From NCBI GenBank assembly GCA_001275005.1, contig JWZX01002902.1, positions 1 to 40,390 of the forward strand: DNA of 40,390 nt, written 5' to 3'. Origin of the DNA: Chrysochromulina tobinii (lineage: Eukaryota; Haptophyta; Prymnesiales; Chrysochromulinaceae). A model generated the notes under the pieces. It was not told where the DNA came from. It saw only the letters and a list, made by a program, of their open reading frames with translations, and searched no databases. Numbering within the stretch: the first letter of the stretch is position 1; the number at the start of each line of letters is the position of its first letter. The position numbers and the translations under genes are program-made. Below, in pieces: positions 1 to 9,560 of the stretch.

Positions 1-2
1 CG

Positions 3-57
<55 letters not shown>

Positions 58-68
58 CGCCGCCGCCG
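1..68. repeat. (CGC)n trinucleotide tract, coding poly-Pro
   Basis: A near-perfect CGC/CCG tract with single T substitutions at 57 and 70. Read with the downstream exon it encodes proline, so it is a coding microsatellite and probably length-polymorphic. Confidence 0.9.
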
Positions 69-320
69 CTGACTTTGGGGAGCGGTAGCACGGCCGACAT
101 CTCTGGGCCCAAATTCAAAGGCGATAGCGGGGCCTCGGCCGTGGTGGTGGTGGCCTTCTTCATCCCTCTGCTCGTCTTCCTTGCGTTCTACGTCCGAACG
201 CGGAGGGGCCGCCAGGCTGTTGCCCTCAATGAGGTTCAGGTCATGCCAACCATGAAGACGAGAACAAACGGCGGAGGCGGCAAGAGTGACGCACCCGTTG
301 ATGATGAAGAGGGCTTGTGA
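1..320 (+). CDS. 3' end of a membrane protein with poly-Pro stalk (partial)
   Basis: Only the last coding part is in the window; the frame is open from base 1. A (CCG)n tract encodes a long proline run with one or two serines, followed by a short linker, then a hydrophobic segment (VVVVAFFIPLLVFLAFYV, about bases 140-195) and a basic stop-transfer stretch (RTRRGRQ). A short tail of about 40 residues ends in acidic DDEEGL and a TGA at 318-320. This fits a type I membrane protein with an extracellular Pro-rich stalk and a small cytoplasmic tail. The extracellular domain that would tell its function is outside the window. The TTG at 75 is not a likely start, because the frame is open upstream. 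Confidence 0.6.
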
Positions 321-1363
321 GTCCGCCGCGTAGGGGCGCGTGCAGGGTCGTTCGGTGGACGATGTCGGATTGCCGGGACCAACTCGAGTTCTCGACGTCA
401 GTCGTACACACGGTACTCTTCGCAAGTACACTACCGGGCGTCCCCCGTCTTTTACCCGACCTACGAAGCTACATGCGTCATGCCAATGTAAACGAGATAC
501 TACCTACTTGTTCTCGTAGATCTTGTACTAGCGAACTCTCTAGCAGCCGCGGGCGGGCAAAAGTTATCATAACGAGCCACGAAAACCGGAACCTTACGGC
601 GGTCCTTCCGGCACGCTTAACACGCTACACGGCAAGTGTGCCCCGCCCGCGGCCAGAGAGCGGTAACCGACCCTCCGTACACGCTTATGATGCCTGGGGG
701 TGTCCCCCTCGCCACGTGTGCGCTGCCTGTTGGCATGTTTTACTTACTTACTTACTTACTTGCGGCCAGAAGAGCGGAGAAGTGCGTCTTGACTAATTGA
801 CTACGCTTTGCTCTTCATTTAATGTTTTAAATACAACTCAGAGATATAACTCAGATACAACTTGAACTTCTCCGTAGTCGGTGTCGGAAGTCTAAAATGT
901 ATCCAGGACGATCCGCGGGTCCGTAACGTGGGCGGTGTCACCTTTGCGCTTTGGCTTTCCGCTGAGCGCTGTTCGTTCTCGTCGCCGATCTGATGGTTAC
1001 TCTCGATTTCGCATGTCATTTCGGCGGTTAAAACATTGCGGGACGGTCCCCAAGTTTTTATCTTAGTATCCGCACACACACATTGTGTGTGCTGACACAC
1101 CACACCGCAGGCGTCGTGTCCGTGACGGCATGCGTGACGGCCCGCGACCGCCGCAAATGACCGATGGCCCTCTCTGATCTCCCTGGCGCTCTCGCCCTCG
1201 ACGTACTCTCCCATGCCTTACTCTCTGACCTTCCTCTCTGTGCGCACAACAGCGCACAATACATGGCCGCACACACGGGGGGAGGGGGGCAATCACCACG
1301 AAATGCGAGTTCGTGCCGCGGACGCACAGAGCGGTGGCGAATCCCGACCGTCTTGAAATTCGA
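321..1363. other. Convergent intergenic region, about 1 kb
   Basis: This lies between the 3' ends of two convergent genes. I see no convincing exon: reading frames here have mixed, Cys/Arg/Ser-rich composition and no family motif. It holds a (TTAC)n run near 739-760, an alternating CACA/TGTG stretch with dyad symmetry around 1073-1100, and a G-rich run near 1279-1290. It presumably contains both 3' UTRs. Confidence 0.5.
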
Positions 1364-3757
1364 TCAGAGCTTGGAGAACGGCACTGAACCCGCAAGGGCG
1401 CCGGCACTATCGCGGCCGCTGGCGCCGCTGGAGCCCTTCTTCAAGTGGACCTGATCCACGGCCGCACCCGGCTGCACCGCCCGGCGCTGGACGGGCAAAT
1501 TCTCGGGGCGGTGCTCGTAGGAGCCGATGTCGAGCCACTCGGGGTTTTGGCACATCCAGCGGATGGTCTTGCGCAGCGACTCCCAAAAGGTGAGGGGCAG
1601 CGCAAAGCCGAGCGCGCGCAGCTTGTCGCCGTCGAGCGCGTACCTCAAGTCGTGCCCCGGCCGCTGCGTCGGGTTGTCGTGCATCTTGTACTTGAGCTCC
1701 TTGCCGAGCTCTTGAGCGACGAATTGGGCCACTTCGAGATTGTTGAGCTCGATCTCGCCCTGCACATTGTACTTCTCGCCGTGCGATCCGTGCTCGAGGA
1801 CGAAGAGTACCGACGCGGCGATGTTGCGTGCGTGGATGTACCAGCGCGAGCCCGGTTTGGTCGCACCCTTGTACGCGTGGATGGTGATCTCCTCGCCCTT
1901 CATGATCTTGTTGATGCACAGGGGGATGAACTTTTCGGGGTGCTGGCGCTCGCCGAAGGCGTTCATCACGTTCATCACCATGAGCGGCACGCCGTACGTG
2001 TTGTAGTAGCTGTGGCAGATCATCTCGGCCGCCGACTTGGAGGCGGAGTATGGGTTGGACGGGCGGTGGGCATCCCCCTCCTTGAAGGCCTCGCCCTCGG
2101 CCGCGCTGCCGTATACCTCGTCCGTCGAAAAGTAGACAAAGTGCTTCAGGTTGGGCAGGCGGCGCGAGAACTCGAGCAAGTGGAGGGTGGACTTGATGTT
2201 GTTCTCCACAAAGGGCACCGGTGTGTCGATCGAGTTATCCACGTGCGTCTCGGCCGCAATGTGCAGGATCACCTCGATCTGCGGCGCGTCCATCTCGTAG
2301 AACAGTCCGGGAGGGAGCTCGTTGGAGAGGTCGAAGCAGAAGATCTCGATCAGATGGAAGATGCCGGTGGAGCGAAGCCGATCGAAGCCCTTGGAAGCGT
2401 ACGAGAGCTTATCGAGCACCACCAGCTGGTAGTCGGTGTTCCGCGCGAAGTGCTCGACTACGTGGTGGCCGATGAAGCCGCAGCCCCCTGTGATCAGACA
2501 CTTCTTATTCCGGCGCTTGAGCGGGATGCTCGGGGTTCGGAGAGCGCTCTCGGCGGCGATGGCGGCCGAGAAGGTCTTGATCGCGTCGACGATTCGCTCG
2601 CGGTCCGAGGCGCTCAGCCACCAGCCGACGGGCACGCACGCCACCTCGCCCGCGAGAGTATTGAGCTGAGGCAACAGGGCGATGAAGCGCGCCACGGTCG
2701 AGTGGGTGTCGTTGCGCTGATGCACAGCGGAGGCGACGATGCCGCGGTCGCGCAGGTGCTTGTAGAAGCGGTCGCGCTCCCCGTCGAGGATGCGCAGCGT
2801 GTACAGCCAGTACGCCGAGCGCGTCCCCTCGGGCAGCGGTGCGAGCAGCTCCACCCCGGGCAGCTGCTGCAGGTGCGCGTCGAAGTACGCCGCGTTCTCG
2901 CGGCAGCGCGCCAGCAATCCATGAATGTGGGGAAAGTTGGCGAGGCCGATGGTGGCGTTGACGTCGTTCATGTGGAACTTGAAGCCGTACTCGGGGATGT
3001 CCGACTCCATTCGGAAGTCCGTGCCGGTTCCGGAGCGCCTCTCGCGGTCAATGCCAAACCAGCGGATGAGCTTACCGCGCTCGTAGAGCCGTTGGGTGGG
3101 CAGGAGCACCACGCCGCCGTCGACGGTGGTGACGTGCTTGATCGCCTGCAGCGAGTAGACGACCGTGTTCCCGTGCGTGCCCAGCTTGCGCCCGCCGTAC
3201 TCCGCGCCGAAGGCGTGCGCCGCGTCCTCGATGACGTGCGGCCGGAAGCCAAAGCGCCGGAAGCAAACCTCCTGGACGCGCGCGACGGCGTCGAGGTCGA
3301 TGGGCGAGCCGCCCCAGTGCACGATGATGATGACCTTGGTCGTAGGCGACAGCTTCCGCTCCAGGTCCAGCAGGCACATGTTGCACGTCTTCGGGTCGGC
3401 GTCCACCCACTTGATGCGCATCCGGTTGGCGAGGATTGGCCAGTTGGTGGCAGTGCAGGTGAGCGGGCAGGTGAGCACCTCGTCGACCTGCTCCGTCAGC
3501 CCGGGCCAGTCGCCATGGGGCTGTTGCAGCAGGTGCAACGCCAGGTGCAGGCCCGACGTCCCCGAGTTGACCGTGAGCACGCGCGGGTTGCCAAAGAAGC
3601 CGCGGAGCACTTCTTCAAACTCCTCGACCTTTTTGCCCTGCGTGATGTAGCCGCTGTGAAGCACGGAGAGCAGCGGCGCGTCGAGCTCGGCCGGTGGCGC
3701 CATGAACACCTTGAACAAGGGGATCAGCGGGAGCGCATCTGAGTTGGATTCCGCCAT
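1364..3757 (-). CDS. Fused DegT/DnrJ-type sugar aminotransferase + NDP-glucose 4,6-dehydratase
   Basis: A single 797-residue intronless frame carries two enzymes. Residues about 15-395 are a DegT/DnrJ/EryC1/StrS PLP aminotransferase: NSGTSGLHLAL (phosphate-binding loop), EDAAHAFGAEY near 177, and the Schiff-base lysine in SLQAIKHVTTVDGG (Lys207). Residues about 418-750 are an extended SDR dehydratase: GGCGFIG (about 424), AAETHVDNSI, STDEVYG (about 544, with the Thr-Asp-Glu dehydratase trio), YSASK (Tyr570, Lys574) and RPGHDLRYALD. Known members act in sequence: the dehydratase makes NDP-4-keto-6-deoxy-glucose and the transferase aminates a keto-sugar, giving an amino-deoxy-hexose for glycans. 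The sugar, nucleotide and C3/C4 regiochemistry cannot be read off. The ATG at 3757 is chosen because the upstream 68 codons are unlike the family. The tail of about 45 residues after the SDR is unrecognised. Confidence 0.9.
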   Translation of the reverse strand: MAESNSDALPLIPLFKVFMAPPAELDAPLLSVLHSGYITQGKKVEEFEEVLRGFFGNPRVLTVNSGTSGLHLALHLLQQPHGDWPGLTEQVDEVLTCPLTCTATNWPILANRMRIKWVDADPKTCNMCLLDLERKLSPTTKVIIIVHWGGSPIDLDAVARVQEVCFRRFGFRPHVIEDAAHAFGAEYGGRKLGTHGNTVVYSLQAIKHVTTVDGGVVLLPTQRLYERGKLIRWFGIDRERRSGTGTDFRMESDIPEYGFKFHMNDVNATIGLANFPHIHGLLARCRENAAYFDAHLQQLPGVELLAPLPEGTRSAYWLYTLRILDGERDRFYKHLRDRGIVASAVHQRNDTHSTVARFIALLPQLNTLAGEVACVPVGWWLSASDRERIVDAIKTFSAAIAAESALRTPSIPLKRRNKKCLITGGCGFIGHHVVEHFARNTDYQLVVLDKLSYASKGFDRLRSTGIFHLIEIFCFDLSNELPPGLFYEMDAPQIEVILHIAAETHVDNSIDTPVPFVENNIKSTLHLLEFSRRLPNLKHFVYFSTDEVYGSAAEGEAFKEGDAHRPSNPYSASKSAAEMICHSYYNTYGVPLMVMNVMNAFGERQHPEKFIPLCINKIMKGEEITIHAYKGATKPGSRWYIHARNIAASVLFVLEHGSHGEKYNVQGEIELNNLEVAQFVAQELGKELKYKMHDNPTQRPGHDLRYALDGDKLRALGFALPLTFWESLRKTIRWMCQNPEWLDIGSYEHRPENLPVQRRAVQPGAAVDQVHLKKGSSGASGRDSAGALAGSVPFSKL

Positions 3758-4382
3758 GAGCGCGACGCAGTCTGTCGGCGGGCAGCGGCAAAGCGAATTC
3801 GCGGCCGTTTCTCGCCTCGCACGTCGCACACTCGTAAACTTGGTCGCGTTGGTTGATTGGCGGATCATCAAACTACACAAACGGCAGCCTGGTGAGCGCG
3901 ACATCCCGGTCCCTGCTAAAGCTAGACCAGGCTCTGAATCGCGGTGGGTGGGCGGGAACACATAACACTCCCAGAACTGATGCGCATCGATATTCGAAAG
4001 CGCCGACAGGAGACTGTCGGCACATTCTAGGAGCCTCCGGCGGAGACCGGCAATACTTCACTCGCCGAATAGAGCAACATCAGCCCGCGCGCGGGCGGCA
4101 TACGAACCGCATGACAGGGTGCCTATAAGGCTTTCCCCTGGGTATCCCCTTCCCCCCAAACGGCGGAGAGACCCCCCAATGGGTTCTCCCGCATCCCCCC
4201 CGTCTGGTTCCATGATGGATACCGTCCTGTAATCTGGCCCTTTCACGTTGGGTTCACAGCCGTGTAACTTTGGGCGTCACACGGCATTCACACCAACTTA
4301 TTCGACGAATTTGGGTACGGCCATTTTCAAGAACGACGCCTTCTCCTAGCGCTCCTGGACTTTGCCCACCTTGGACGCGCCT
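3758..4382. promoter_or_regulatory. Divergent intergenic region (shared promoter candidate)
   Basis: About 625 bases separate the starts of two divergent genes, so both promoters must lie here. Runs of C (for example 4150-4200) are visible, but no TATA box or clear element can be assigned. No supportable gene is seen inside. Confidence 0.4.
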
Positions 4383-5819
4383 ATGACGAAGAAATCCTCC
4401 AAACACTCGCCCAAATCCTCGCCCAAGGAGCGACCACCCTCGCCAAGGCCTACGGTGATAGCCACGGCGGCTTCGCCCAGCAGGCCGGCTACACTTCCGT
4501 TTGGAGCCGGCGCCGCAGTCTTTACGGTACGCACGAGCCTCAAAGTGCGTGCCGGTGCCGAGCTCGACTCAGATCATTCGGGCGAGGTGCGGGCGGGCAC
4601 GCGCGTACACATCCTCGAGCAGCGAATGCTAGCAGATAGCACGTCTCGTTCTCGCCTGGTGCTCGAAGGCGAAAGGACAGCGCTCGGCTGGGTGAGCACC
4701 GTGAGCAAGACCGACGGCCAGAGCAATCTGCTCGAGGCACCGGCAGCTGTGCCATCCAAGGTCTTTCTCGCGCACGCCCCCGCCTCTGAGGCCTCCCACG
4801 CGAAGCCGACGTCCTCTGCGGCCGCCAGGCCGCCATTGCCTCCGCCACCTGTGCCTCCGCCACCAGTGCCTCCGCCACCAGTGCCTCCGGCTCCTAGCGC
4901 TGACGCCGCGGCCACATCGAAGCCAAAGCTGGGCGCGCGCGCGTCCACGACGCCGTGCCTGAAGCTCACGCACGCGCAGCCGAGCAACTCGACTGCCTCG
5001 CAGCGCGGCGATCCAGGCTCTCACCGTCCCGTGAATGTGAAAACCGTCCATGGGGTGAGCGGCGCGCTAGTTGTGGCGCCCATCGACACGAAGCGTGCGG
5101 CGGAGGACGAACGGCGGCGAGCGGCGTTGCGCATGATCGACTGGTCGATGTCCGAGAGCGCCGCCGTGAATCGAAATAAGATCCTGCTCACGCTGCCGCC
5201 GCCAACTGGGAGCGAGAGCAACCGAGCGGCAGTTACCGAGCGACAAGTAGCCGCTAAGAAGCTGGGCGACTTGGCGGCCCGCCTGGAGAACGCGCTACGG
5301 GAGGGGCTGGACACCGGCGTACCCGATGCCGTGCTCGAGCGCGGCATGATGCGCATCGCGGACCTCGAGCATGAGGCCGCCGAGCAGCGAAGGGCCGCGG
5401 AGGCCGCCGCCGCGACGCGTGCGGCGCTCGCGGCGACGCAGACGAAGAGCACGGCGGGTGGCTTCCGCGAAGGGTGCCTGGTGAAGCTGCACGGGCTGAC
5501 GGACAGCATCGGGCTGCAGCAGGGCGCGTTCGACGTGCCGATGGCAAAGTATAACGGTCGGATGGGTCGCGTCGTCGAGTACGCGCCGTCATGGCTCATG
5601 AAAGCCGGCGCCGATGGGCTTGCTGGTGAGTCCCCTGATGACCACTGATGACCGCTGATGACCACTGATGGCCTCTGGTGACCACTGATGAACACACGGA
5701 CTGGACTTGCAGGTGAGTCCCTCGTGGCGGTGCTGCTGGCTCCTCATGCCACCGATCGTGATCGAGCCAACGGCGTGTGGATCGCGGTGCCGCCTGCTAA
5801 CCTACAGCGATGTGAGTAA
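4383..5819 (+). CDS. SH3-like domain protein with Pro-rich linker, two exons
   Basis: Exons 4383-5625 and 5713-5819 give 449 residues. After a basic Ser/Pro-rich leader, residues about 45-125 (FTVRTSLKVRAGAELDSD to LGWVSTVSK) resemble a bacterial-type SH3 fold. A Pro-rich linker with PPPPV repeats follows (about 150-180), then a helical Ala/Glu/Arg-rich segment, then a C-terminal KOW/SH3-like module: GCLVKLHGL, NGRMGRVVEY and, across the intron, VAVLLAP to VWIAVPPANLQ. That final module reads correctly only when the intron is removed, which supports the splice. The start is the ATG at 4383. Function is unknown; two small beta-barrel modules suggest a scaffold or binding role. The intron is bounded by a perfect 10-bp repeat (see the separate entry). 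Confidence 0.75.
5625..5721 (+). repeat. Intron flanked by perfect 10-bp direct repeat
   Basis: The intron 5626-5712 (87 nt) starts with GTGAGTCCC and the downstream exon also begins GTGAGTCCC. The repeat GGTGAGTCCC lies at 5625-5634 and 5712-5721, an offset equal to the intron length. The downstream copy is coding (Gly-Glu-Ser-Leu). The interior is made of TGATGACCAC-type units. Confidence 0.9.
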
Positions 5820-6279
5820 AATCAATACATCCTCTTTGTCAGCAGACGTGAGAACGCCGAAGAGAGCCCTTGCAGAGAGCTCATCTCGCTCTTGTCTCGC
5901 CCTCGCCTTCTAGGCCTTAGGTCACTACGTGTCGAAGCTCGAACGGACAACTCGTCAACTCGACTAGAACCAGGACTGTATTAAATAGTTAAGTGTCAGT
6001 GCTTTGACCGATTGTACCACTGAGTATCGGGTCAATACTTAGTAGAAAAACTCTCTCACTCTCTCGATACGAGTAATTACTAGACCTAGCTTGAGCCTTG
6101 ACGTTTTTGTGTACCGACGTTAAAGCTTCAGAGGCACTGAGGCAGTTCCAAGCAGTTCCCCGCGGCGCCCGGCGGCTACTCGTGAGAGGAGTCACCCAGG
6201 TGCTTTCGGTCTTCGGAGAGGAGCCATACAGGATCAGGAGCCTCTGCCTGGTCGTGGTGCCTCTGCCTCTGCCTCTGCC
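5820..6279. other. Convergent intergenic region
   Basis: About 460 bases lie between two 3' ends. Part is AT-richer (5960-6100). A short CCTCTG microsatellite is at about 6256-6281. No gene or structured RNA is recognised. Confidence 0.4.
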
Positions 6280-7950
6280 TCACGCTCGACTCGGCAGCGG
6301 CGTGAGTTCTTCATTGCGTTCCTCATTGCGTTCCTCGGCCGTCTGTGCGTCGACGAGTCTCACGTGCCTCGTCGTCTGTTTTGCCGCTTGGGGTAAGAGG
6401 CGTACACGTCCCCTCTTGCCGTGGCTACTGCTGCTGCTGCTTCCACATTCCTCGGCATCGCCGCCGATCTCGTCGCTCGCAGGCGTCAAAGGCTGCGGCT
6501 GCGGCTGCGGCGTGGTGTCAATGTCCGGGCCGGCGACCGCATACCATACGGCAGCGCCCACGGTGAGTAGGCTGACGCTATACGCAGCCACAGCGAGGGA
6601 CGCCGTATCAGTCACAATCCCGACAACGAGCGGACCTATGAAGGTGCCCGCGTCGGAACACACCTTGTACAGGCCAATGAAACGGCTTCGCGCTCGAGCG
6701 GGCGCAGCGTCTTGACCGACCGTCTGCACCAACCCACTGCTCAGGCCGTTGCCGATCCCAAGCAGCGCACTCGCGAGCACCAGCATCCAAGCGCTCGAGG
6801 CGGCGCCTGCGAGCGCGAGGCCTGCAGCCAACAACAGCAGTGAGGGCACCCCAGCAGCCTTCCGCCCATACTTGTCCATGACGACGCCCGCGATCGGGAA
6901 CGTGATCGAATCGACGGCGAACGAGATCGAGGTGAGATAGCCCGTAAGCTCGACGCTCAGTTGCAGGGAATTCGCCTTGAGCGGCAGCAGCATACTGCGA
7001 CACACTCGAGCGAACGCAAAGGAGAAACCGATGGGCGCGACCGCCAGCAGCGGGAGAGTCCACGGCGGCAGAGAGCGCCGCAAGCGACGGTAGAGCCGAC
7101 TGGTCCAGCCGCTGCGCGCTCTGCCGCTGCCCTCCCCGAGGTCTCCACCGTCCGTGCTGCCATCCAATGTACTGCCGCCCGCCATGCTGCCGCCTTCGCG
7201 CTCAGATGCTGTCAGACTCTCTCGGTCCGATTGCATCTCAGTGCCAGAGCGCGTCTCCAGCTTAGAGGCGATCGGCGTAGACTCGTCATCGCTCACGCGC
7301 GGCATCGCGACCAGCAGCAGCAGCACGACGCACACGGCGATCGACGTCTGGCACTCAAACGCAGCCAGCGGTCCCGCCTTGGCGTACACCGCCGCTCCGC
7401 TTGCCGGACCGATGATCTGCGCGAGTCGCATGCATCCGCCGATGAGCGCGTTGGCTCGACCGCGCAGTCGCATGTTGACCGCGGCCGAGACGAACGAGTT
7501 GCGCGCGATTTGGAAGGTGCCCATGCCGACGCCCTCGCCAAACCAGCCGATGAAGAGGAAGTGGAGCGCCCACGCGTGCTGATCAGTTAGCTCATGAGCG
7601 GCGTCACCACCTCTTACATGAGTGCTGAGCCAAATGCCCAGCACGAGCGTGGAGTAGCTCAGCATGCGTACGATGGCTCCCAAGAGAATCCCACGCCGCT
7701 CGCCGATGCGGTCGATGAGCACGCCAGCGCATGCAGCCGTGCAAACAGACCCGAGCCCTTGCATCCCTATGATGGCGCCGACGGTGGAGGAGGACGCGCC
7801 GAGCTCATTTTTGGCATAGATTGGGAGCACGACCGCAACGAAAGACATTGCAGTGACAGCGGCGAAAGCTGTCACATAGATCGGCACGATCAGGTGGCGC
7901 AGGTCGCGCAAGGACGGCGGCTCGTCGCCCGATGGCACCGCCCTTGACAT
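6280..7950 (-). CDS. Major facilitator superfamily transporter
   Basis: A 556-residue intronless protein with two halves of about six hydrophobic segments each, separated by a charged loop of about 80 residues, the usual MFS 6+6 topology. The family motif between TM2 and TM3 is visible (GVLIDRIGERRG), and its counterpart in the second half reads GVVMDKYGRKA. The Pro/Gly-rich antiporter-like stretch IGPASGAAVY lies in TM5. The C-terminal tail (about 70 residues, PQPQPQP then acidic and basic patches) is hydrophilic and probably cytoplasmic. The substrate cannot be inferred; the sequence looks most like drug/H+ antiporter or sugar-type MFS groups. Start chosen: MSRAVPSGDE, the first in-frame ATG, which gives the normal short N-terminus before TM1. 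Confidence 0.88.
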   Translation of the reverse strand: MSRAVPSGDEPPSLRDLRHLIVPIYVTAFAAVTAMSFVAVVLPIYAKNELGASSSTVGAIIGMQGLGSVCTAACAGVLIDRIGERRGILLGAIVRMLSYSTLVLGIWLSTHVRGGDAAHELTDQHAWALHFLFIGWFGEGVGMGTFQIARNSFVSAAVNMRLRGRANALIGGCMRLAQIIGPASGAAVYAKAGPLAAFECQTSIAVCVVLLLLVAMPRVSDDESTPIASKLETRSGTEMQSDRESLTASEREGGSMAGGSTLDGSTDGGDLGEGSGRARSGWTSRLYRRLRRSLPPWTLPLLAVAPIGFSFAFARVCRSMLLPLKANSLQLSVELTGYLTSISFAVDSITFPIAGVVMDKYGRKAAGVPSLLLLAAGLALAGAASSAWMLVLASALLGIGNGLSSGLVQTVGQDAAPARARSRFIGLYKVCSDAGTFIGPLVVGIVTDTASLAVAAYSVSLLTVGAAVWYAVAGPDIDTTPQPQPQPLTPASDEIGGDAEECGSSSSSSHGKRGRVRLLPQAAKQTTRHVRLVDAQTAEERNEERNEELTPLPSRA

Positions 7951-8077
7951 CGACGGGGCGGGTGTGTGAGCAAGGGGTCGGTTTCCTATCTGTTAGTAGG
8001 AAGTAGATACCGGTAAAAAGACACCGGGGGGAGCCCGGTAAGTGAGTCAATTATGTTATGTTCATACGGAACGGGGG

Positions 8078-9440
8078 TTAAATCGAGACCGGGTCCAATA
8101 TCGCGCGGAGACCCGGCGCGCCACGAGGGATCTTGCGCCGCCGCCCGCGCCCGTGGAGCTCATGGAACCTATCTGAGGACATCAAGCCTGCCCGACCCGT
8201 CCTTCGCCGCGCCGGTGCCTCAGCACACAGTGATGACACAGGCCATCAGTAGCACTTACCTTCATGGTTGGGTCGAGGACCGATGCGTCCATCGCGTGCC
8301 TTCCACGTGCGCTCCCCCTTGGACTCCCAAATCTCGACGCCTAGGGCGTAGAGCTCCTGATGAGGAATGCAATCCGAGGCTCTCAGAGGAAATTAGAGGC
8401 CCTCGGAAGAACTAGAGGCACTCGATTGCACTCAGAGGCAATCCGAGGCACTCGGAGGAAATTCGAGGCAATTCGAGGCAATTCGAGGCAATTCGAGGCA
8501 ATTAGAGGCAATTAGAGGCACTCGGAGGAAATTCGAGGCAATTAGAGGCACTCGGAGGCACTCGATGGCGTATGAGGCACTCGGAGGCACGCTCACCTCG
8601 CGGATATCATCCGCCATGCGAAAGTCGCGTCGGACACGAGCCTTCTCCCGCTCCACAAGTTTGTCGAAGATGAACAGGTTCGTAGGCTCGCCGTCCGTCT
8701 CGGGCGGCGGCGGGGGCGGGCCCGGCGTCGGTGGCGGCTCGCCAGTCACACTCCGTGGCAGGCCCGGTCCTGAGTGGCCGGAACCCTTGCCCTTGCCTTT
8801 GCCGCCGCCACCCTTGCCGCCGCCGCCAGCATAGTCATCGTACCCATATCGCGGCGGCGGCGGCCCGTAGCCCATGCTGTGGCCGCCTCGATCATCGTAG
8901 CCGCCTCGATCATCGTAGCGCGGTGGTGGTACTCCTCCGTAACCCTTGCCGCCGCCGTAACCCTTGCCGCCGCCGTAACCCTTGCCGCCGCCGTCGAAAT
9001 AGCCACCACCGCCGCCATATCCGCCGCCATCGTAGCCACGCCGATCGTCGTACCGCCGATCATCAAAACCTGCGGCACTCCCGGGGCGTGCGGGTCAGAG
9101 ATCGGCAGCAAAGCTCTGCTCTCGTTTTCGAAGGGCGTGGGCACAGCTCACGTCGCTCGTCGTATCGATCGTCGTGTCGCCTGTCGTCGTATCGCCTGTC
9201 GTCGTATCGCCTATCATCGTAGCCTCCACCTCGCCGCTCGTCGTCCTGGCCGCGTCGGCGCTCCGGCGGCCCGTCCCTCCGCTCGGCTCTTCGGTCGGCT
9301 TCGCGGTCGTCGCGGTCGTCGCGGTCGTCGCGGTCCCTCTCGCGCTCGGCCATCTCGCGCTCGGCCAACTGGCGATCGCTCCAAGAGCGGCGGCGGCGCG
9401 CAGGCGGTCCGTGGGCAGGGAACAAGTTTGGACACGTCAT
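8078..9440 (-). CDS. Arg/Asp- and Gly/Tyr-rich protein with CysRS-like helical motif, four exons
   Basis: Exons (in order of transcription) 9440-9152, 9069-8597, 8356-8260 and 8172-8078 give 317 residues. The N-terminal third is RD/RE-rich (ERERDRDDRDDRDD, then YDDRR repeats), typical of RNA-associated low-complexity proteins. The middle is GGGKGY repeats and a Pro-rich linker. Residues about 225-285 form the only folded-looking part: LFIFDKLVEREKARVRRDF, RMADDIREELYALGVEIW, GERTWKARDGRIGPRPNHE. It resembles the C-terminal helical motif of cysteinyl-tRNA synthetases (the pattern DxxxADxIRdeLxxlGvxi). This motif spans intron 2 and is restored only by splicing. An RNA-binding role is plausible. 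The last exon (about 31 codons) is the least certain. Confidence 0.7.
8357..8596 (-). repeat. Intronic minisatellite, 12-bp GAGGCAATTCGA-type units
   Basis: Intron 2 of the Gly-rich gene is nearly all repeats of a 12-bp unit, which in sense reads as variations of GCCTCTAATT or GCCTCGAATT. It ends CCTCATCAG, the acceptor shared by several other introns of this window. Confidence 0.85.
8930..8997 (-). repeat. 18-bp coding tandem repeat (GGGKGY)
   Basis: Three to four copies of an 18-bp unit (TAACCCTTGCCGCCGCCG on the + strand) encode Gly-Gly-Gly-Lys-Gly-Tyr in the Gly-rich protein. Confidence 0.8.
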
Positions 9441-9560
9441 CGCACGTCGAGCAATAGACCCACAACATGTACATGTACAAGTGTAACCTTGCCCCCCTCT
9501 CCTCTTTGTGTCGCATGGATCTTGAGGTTCGATCTCCCTCGCTGAGCTTCTTTCGGTGAT
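9441..9560. promoter_or_regulatory. Short divergent promoter region
   Basis: Only 120 bases separate the start codons of the Gly-rich gene (-) and the aldolase (+), so a bidirectional promoter is likely. It contains a self-complementary ACATGTACATGT at about 9465-9476. No TATA box is evident. Confidence 0.45.

Noticed and set aside
317-796. 159-residue open frame downstream of the first gene
   Set aside because: Mixed Ser/Arg/Cys composition, no G/C third-position bias, no motif; most likely UTR and intergenic DNA.
1445-3742. 765-residue open frame on the + strand
   Set aside because: It lies exactly opposite the aminotransferase-dehydratase fusion, has Arg/Val/His-rich shadow composition, and lacks any motif; the minus strand has all catalytic residues.
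4362-4382. TTG at 4362 as start of the SH3-like protein
   Set aside because: Non-ATG starts are rare in nuclear genes and an ATG follows seven codons later at 4383. The same reasoning applies to the TTG at 15352 and the GTG at 26237.
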